A DNA stretch of 64,000 nucleotides from Impatiens glandulifera (lineage: Eukaryota; Streptophyta; Magnoliopsida; Ericales; Balsaminaceae), in assembly GCF_907164915.1 (NCBI RefSeq), contig NC_061865.1, forward strand, positions 50,131,363 through 50,195,362, written 5' to 3'. This document shows, piece by piece, positions 58,832-64,000 of the stretch. Under the pieces are notes generated by a model. That model made no database searches. It was given only the letters and a program-made list of their open reading frames with translations, and had not been told where the DNA came from. A program made the translations under genes and the position numbers. How positions within the stretch are numbered: the stretch's first letter is position 1; the number at the start of each line of letters is the position of its first letter.

Positions 58832-60149
58832 ATGGTAGTAAAAATAGCTTTTTCGATAGGTCCAAAGTTTAAAATATTTTCGTGTTTCACGGAAATTGGT
58901 TTGATAATGTTTGCTGTGCTATTGCTTAACGCGATGCTACTGTCGCGTAACTCGAATTAGCCTAAGTGTACTTCGCATAATGCGATTTTTTTTTTTTCCA
59001 AAAGATCATATTTTTGCATTATTATTTTTCAAAAAAGAAAAATTATTATTAGGATAATTTCGTCAAATTTGCCATACAATCCAATGTATTTTATTTATTT
59101 AATTATAAAATCTTAAAATCAAAAAAATTATAATGAAAACTGACCCTATTACCTGACCTGTCATTCAATCATTCCGTCTCTTCACTCGACCATCCCTGGG
59201 TTCCCCTCCAGCTTTTAATTTTAATTTTATTCTTATTTTCACAATCTTTAAATTTATTTTTAATCTCATCTTATTTTCACAATAATAGCTTTTTATTAAT
59301 ATTTTCTCCCACTAACCAAAAAATAAAAATTGTTGTTATTTTTACTCTAAATGATTAATATTTACATATTTCATTAGTAACAAATTAAATCGACAGTAAT
59401 AAATACAATAGAATAATTAAAAATTAAAATTAATATTTATTGTATTTTTAACAGATAAATACAATAGAATAATTAAAAATTTTCGTACAATTCATATAGA
59501 TTAAAATATAAAAATAAAAAATTTTAATAAAAAAATTATAATAATATGTATTAAATTTCTAATTTTTTAATAAATCACGAATAATATATTAAAATAAAAA
59601 AATAAAACACTCTAATTTTACATTTTATTCACTTCCGTAAAACAATTCATTTTCTCAAATATTTCACCACATATTTTTTCTCAATGAACATTTAATCTCG
59701 TAATCTTACACTTTCACTTTGGTCAAATAAAATCTCAAACATTACCAATCTCATTTTTACTCTCACTTTATCCCATTAAAGCTTAATCGACCTCTCATCT
59801 CGTTACTTTAAAGCACTCAGACTGACCAACCATCTCATTCTACATTTATTTACTAATTCAAATCGAAATTCTCATCTCGTGACATTAACTTTTACTTCGG
59901 TCAAATAACTAATTATCTCGCATATTTTAACCATTAATATCAATTTCTTTTCCAATTGACATCTATCTATTTACCTTACTTTCACTTCGACTAATCAAAA
60001 AATCATCTCATTCCATATTTATCCACCAATCACAATCGACCTCTATTCTTTCGAAAAACTTACTTTCACTTATCAAACAACTCAACTTCTCACATATTTT
60101 ATAATATACAACTCAACATTCTTATCCTCACTTCGGCTAATCATACATC
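58832..60149. other. Intergenic DNA upstream of copy D
   Basis: Counterpart of 35740-37009, with the same degenerate TCATCTCGT-type repeats. A short insertion with a repeated ACAATAGAATAATTAAAAAT (about 59404 and 59461) is specific to this copy. No gene is seen. Confidence 0.5.
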
Positions 60150-60510
60150 TGTTAGAATTTGGATCCCCCAAATTTGACCTACTTGAAACGATTTTATATA
60201 AACGTGAGAAAGAAGAACACAAGAAGACACATATTTATAGTGGTTCACTCAAATGAACTACGATCATTTTAGTCGCCATCAGATTTCACTATGAAGAAAA
60301 AGAAGGAATACAAAGTTTTTGCTTCACACTTCATCTCTATAGAATTATGTCTTTTCAATATAAACCCTTAATCATAACATATTTATAGGGTAAATATTCA
60401 CGTAATAAAACCTAAATAACTCTTGGTCAGGCCAAACCTAAATACAAACCCAATAAACACTAATTAACTATTATAAAGTTTATTATAAGTGTAGGCTCCA
60501 TAACTCAACA
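60150..60510 (-). repeat. copia LTR remnant, copy 2
   Basis: Counterpart of 37010-37369. The polypurine tract is partly deleted (CAACAATCTTGAAGAC). Confidence 0.6.
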
Positions 60511-60550
60511 ATCTTGAAGACTAAATTCATCATCTCTCGATCGGTAACGG

Positions 60551-60812
60551 TAGGGGTATTCAATATTTGGTCTGAACCGAATATCCGACCAAATTCATAT
60601 TCACCGAATTCGAATAAACCGAATTCGAATTATATTTTCGATTTTTGAATCGAATTCTAAACCTATTCTAATTCAAATACGGTTTTCAGTTTGGTGTTCG
60701 AGTTTAGATTTTAACTCGAAAACCAAACTGAAAACCAAATTTAATTTTTATTATTTATTTTTATTGTATATTATATAATTTATTATATATTATATAATTT
60801 ATTACATATTAT
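60551..60812. mobile_element. Truncated left end of the hAT MITE, copy 2
   Basis: Begins TAGGGGTATTCAATATTTGG and matches 37416-37683. It is cut at the breakpoint where the third copy starts. Confidence 0.6.
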
Positions 60813-61739
60813 TATTTTAAATTATTATTTTTTATTTTATTTATATATATTATATCAAGTCTTTTACCAAAAATAATTATCACCTCTTCAAAATCATCCG
60901 CCGTCGTGACTAATTTTTTATAAATTTATATTTAAAAAAAACAATAACAAGACCATACAGTGTCTAAAAGTTAAAATCTTCCATTAAATATATATTTAAA
61001 TTTTTTAGTTTAAATAATTTTTATTATTATGTCTAAGTTTTTTTATTGTTTTGTTTATTTAATGAAACATTTTATTTATTATTTATTTTTTTTAATTAAT
61101 AACATATTTTTACAAAGAATATAAATCTTATTTTTTAAATAATAACATGAACTGTTATTTTTATTTAAAAATAATAATTTTATTCTATAATATTTTGTGT
61201 AAAAAATATACCTCTATAATAACACTATAAATTAAAATAATAAATATTTCTCAACTATTATAAACATGTTAATATATATATTACTTATTTATTAATATTA
61301 TATATATATATATAAATAATTAAAATATTTAAAACACTAATAATAAAAATAAAACATTATGTATAAATATCAATTATCAAAAATTTAAATTGTTATTTTA
61401 TTATTTAAATTTTATTATAAAATGAAAAAATAATATTAATAATAGTTAAATAAAAAATAAAAAATTTAAATTTAAATTTAAATAAAAAATATATTTATTA
61501 GCTTTTAAAAAATAATGTTATCTTTATTTTCTCACCGAAAACAAGTTTTATTATTTTTTCTCAATTAACCTCTTATTAATTTTGTTATCTTGAGCATTTT
61601 ATTTTTTAATAGCTGACTTGAAATCATTACAAATATATAGCTAGATACTTTAAAATATATTTATTATATAATTTATATTATAAAATATTTTATTATCTTA
61701 CGGAAAAAATAATAATAGTTAAAAAACAAAAATAATAAT

Positions 61740-62094
61740 AGGTCCTCAGCTTTTGAGTGCAGAAATTTTCGGTCTTTATGACCAGTTAGCGGTCCTAAGC
61801 CTGTGGGTGCGAAAATCTTTGGTCCTTTGATCAGCAGTAGCGGTCCTCAGCCTTTGGGTGCGAAAATCTTCGGTCTTTTGATCAGTAGTAGCGGTCCTCA
61901 ATCTTTGAGTGCGAAAATCTTCAGTCTTTTTGACCAGAAGTAGCGATCCTTAGCCTTTGGGTGCGGAAATCTTCGGTACTTTGATCAGCAGTAAAGGTTC
62001 TCAGCCTTTGGGTGCAAAAATCTTTAGTCCTTGGTCTGTAGAAGCGGTCCTCAACCTTTGGGTGCGGAAATCTTCGATTCTAGGTCTACAGTAG
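61740..62094. repeat. Seven tandem ~50-bp repeats, copy 3
   Basis: Same seven-unit array as 53167-53521, with a handful of substitutions. Confidence 0.85.
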
Positions 62095-62581
62095 CTTTCC
62101 CTTCCGGTCCTAAATGGGCAGTAGGTCCTCTTTGTGTGCAAATAACAACCCAAAAAGGGTAATAAAAGAAATAACATGTATATAAAAACAAAAATCCTAA
62201 AGAGGTCTAAAGCGACTGGGTATAAGAAAAAAAATCAACTAGAGACTAGGATTTCTAGGTCAGAAAAATGTTTGGGTCAAGTTTCAGGGTCCTGAGCGGC
62301 AGAAAACTAGCATAGGAGCGGATCTAGGCTAGTTTCCTCGATCTTTTTGTGCACAAAAACATCTAGAATCAATGGAAACATTGGGAAGTCATCGGATTTT
62401 GAATGTAGAGAGGCTCATTGGTTGGATGACGCCCGAGCATGCTTTAGGGTGCCGTTTTGCTGGTCGGATGCTATTCTAGGACTAGCTTTTCCGGTCTTAA
62501 AGCAACAGACCTACTATTCTACCTATTTTCTGACCTAATTTTAATCTGACTAACACTTTGGGATTCAAATGGATCCCAAAT

Positions 62582-63704
62582 TGTAAAAAATAAACCCAGA
62601 AAGGTTTAAAACATTTAAATAAATACTTATATACATACACAAACCTAATCCTAACAATTATAAAATAAACAAAGATAAATCAAACAAAAGCAAATAGAAT
62701 AAATAAGAGAAGACCTAAGTTAGCAATATGATAAAAAAAAAATTACAAATAAATCCTAGATTTAACATAATACAAACAATTTAAATCAAAATATATTCTT
62801 CCTTTTATAGCTTTTGAGTTTTGTTTTTTTAAAAATGTAAGAAAGCTTGTGTATTTTTTTTACTTACTGTTTTTTTTATTTTTATTTTTTGTTTTACTTA
62901 AAAAAAGAGTTTAATATATACATTATGTATATGAATAAAAAAATAAACTAAATCAAAATAGAATTTATTATAAACTCATGCAACTATTTGATTTATTCTA
63001 TAGAAAAAATAATAAATAAAAATAAAAAAAGAGATAAAAAGTAGCTTACAAAGAGTGGATGCTCCTTAAATCTTTATAAAAAAAAAAACGCGAACTCTAA
63101 ATAAGAGAGTTGTGACTCAACAAATCAGTTGGTGCTCTTGCTTAGATTTTTAAAAGTGGACAGATTTTTTTTAGAGGAAGAAAAAGTGCAGCCTAAGGGC
63201 ACGTCAATGTGAAAAGAGGGGTCTTTGTGCAAGGTGTTAAGAGAGGTATTTATAGGCAAAGTTATGAAACCTTAGGCCCAAAAGCCCATTTAACACACTT
63301 GACATAAAAAAAGAAAAATATTTTAAACATTTACAAATGTTTAAAAATAATGGAGCAATCTCTAGTTCACATGTCACTAATTGTCAAGTTTTCATTCAAT
63401 AGTATTTAAGCTTTAATTAATAATGATGCAATACTTGATCATTTTAATTTTTAATAAAAAAATATGACCAAGCATTTCAAGAGTTGTGGCTGTATGACAG
63501 CTGCCTTCACCTAATTCTTTGTAGCATTTGATTTCATGGGTCGGATCTTGGGAATGGGTCGGTCCATTAGTCGGGTCATCGGTCGGATCCGTCAATTGGA
63601 TCATTTCCTTGGCCTACTTCGGGTTTGAATCTTCTTGGCCCATTCACAAATTTGATTCGGATCTTGCATGTTGATCTTGGATTGACCTATTGAAAAGTTA
63701 CACA
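62582..63704 (-). mobile_element. LTR-like block, minus orientation (unit 3)
   Basis: Counterpart of 54010-55132, with the same ends and TATAAATA at 63254-63247 (minus strand). Confidence 0.4.
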
Positions 63705-64000
63705 TCCCCCTTCATCTTACAAAAAACTTTTGTTAAAAAAAACAAATAAGTAATTTTATTTTTTAATTATTCCTATTTCTAATGAACAATTCTAATTAAA
63801 AAAGAATACAAACTAACTAATTCAAGAAATCAAATTGCAAATATAATCTAAGTAATCTAATCAAAAACTAATATAATTAATAAAAACAAAATATATAAAA
63901 AATATATTCTAACGACTTTATAAAAAAACGTTAATATATATTTTATAAAACTTTATATATATATATATTCAAGGTAATTAATTAAATAAACTTTGAATAT

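Larger units (their letters stand above)
46890..60812 (+). repeat. Segmental duplication, copy 2
   Basis: Collinear with 23908-37683. It carries BAHD copy D where copy 1 has B. It also has a 174-bp MITE at 58649 and a shorter (AT)n run. At about 60812 its homology to copy 1 stops and a third partial copy begins. Confidence 0.9.
60812..64000 (+). repeat. Third, partial copy of the duplicated block
   Basis: Matches 52238-55426 with an offset of about 8,574 bp and runs off the window. It begins at the shared word TTATTTTAA in AT-rich DNA. It shares copy 2's variants (CCTGTGGGTG in the 50-bp array, CTTTTTGTGCAC), so it came from copy 2. Confidence 0.9.

Overview
This is nuclear DNA of a flowering plant, probably a eudicot. 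It is AT-rich, its genes have GT-AG introns, and it holds an ATG11 gene, a calcineurin-B-like EF-hand gene and a cluster of BAHD acyltransferase genes. Most of the rest is transposon debris: LINE, SINE-like, Ty1/copia, other LTRs, hAT MITEs and Mutator-like elements (MULEs). I cannot name the species from sequence alone.

Region 1 (1-15.1 kb) holds the two single-copy host genes. ATG11 (minus, 4 exons, 888 aa) joins cleanly at every splice site but is shorter than usual in its central coiled-coil part. The EF-hand gene (minus, 6 exons, 175 aa) is complete. Between them lies a 4-kb MULE (7278-11281) with a nested LTR, followed by a hAT MITE with a perfect 8-bp target duplication.

Region 2 (15.1-60.8 kb) carries four BAHD acyltransferase copies, all on the minus strand with the same 3-exon plan. 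Copy A (17.5-19.2 kb) was destroyed by a hAT-associated rearrangement. Copies B (34.05-35.58 kb), C (43.2-44.8 kb) and D (56.95-58.49 kb) are full length (454-455 aa) with HxxxD and DFGWG motifs. B and D lie in two copies of a roughly 23-kb tandem duplication (about 23.9-37.7 and 46.9-60.8 kb). Copy D is a mosaic with A-like and C-like tracts, which suggests gene conversion inside the cluster.

The duplicated segment starts inside a MULE that carries a minus-strand DUF1985/Ulp1-type (C48) protease pseudogene. In both copies the expected catalytic Cys is Gly. It continues through a 7 x 50-bp tandem repeat, an LTR-like block, a LINE ORF1 remnant and the BAHD gene, and ends in an old minus-strand copia LTR with a nested hAT element. 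At about 60.81 kb a second, shorter duplication begins (period about 8.57 kb), so a third copy of the tandem-repeat/LTR block runs off the end of the window.

No tRNA, rRNA or CRISPR features were seen. The best leads are the mosaic BAHD copy D, the nested tandem duplications, the Cys-less Ulp1-like gene carried by a MULE, perfect palindrome arrays inside that MULE, and MITE insertions with their empty sites visible in sister copies.
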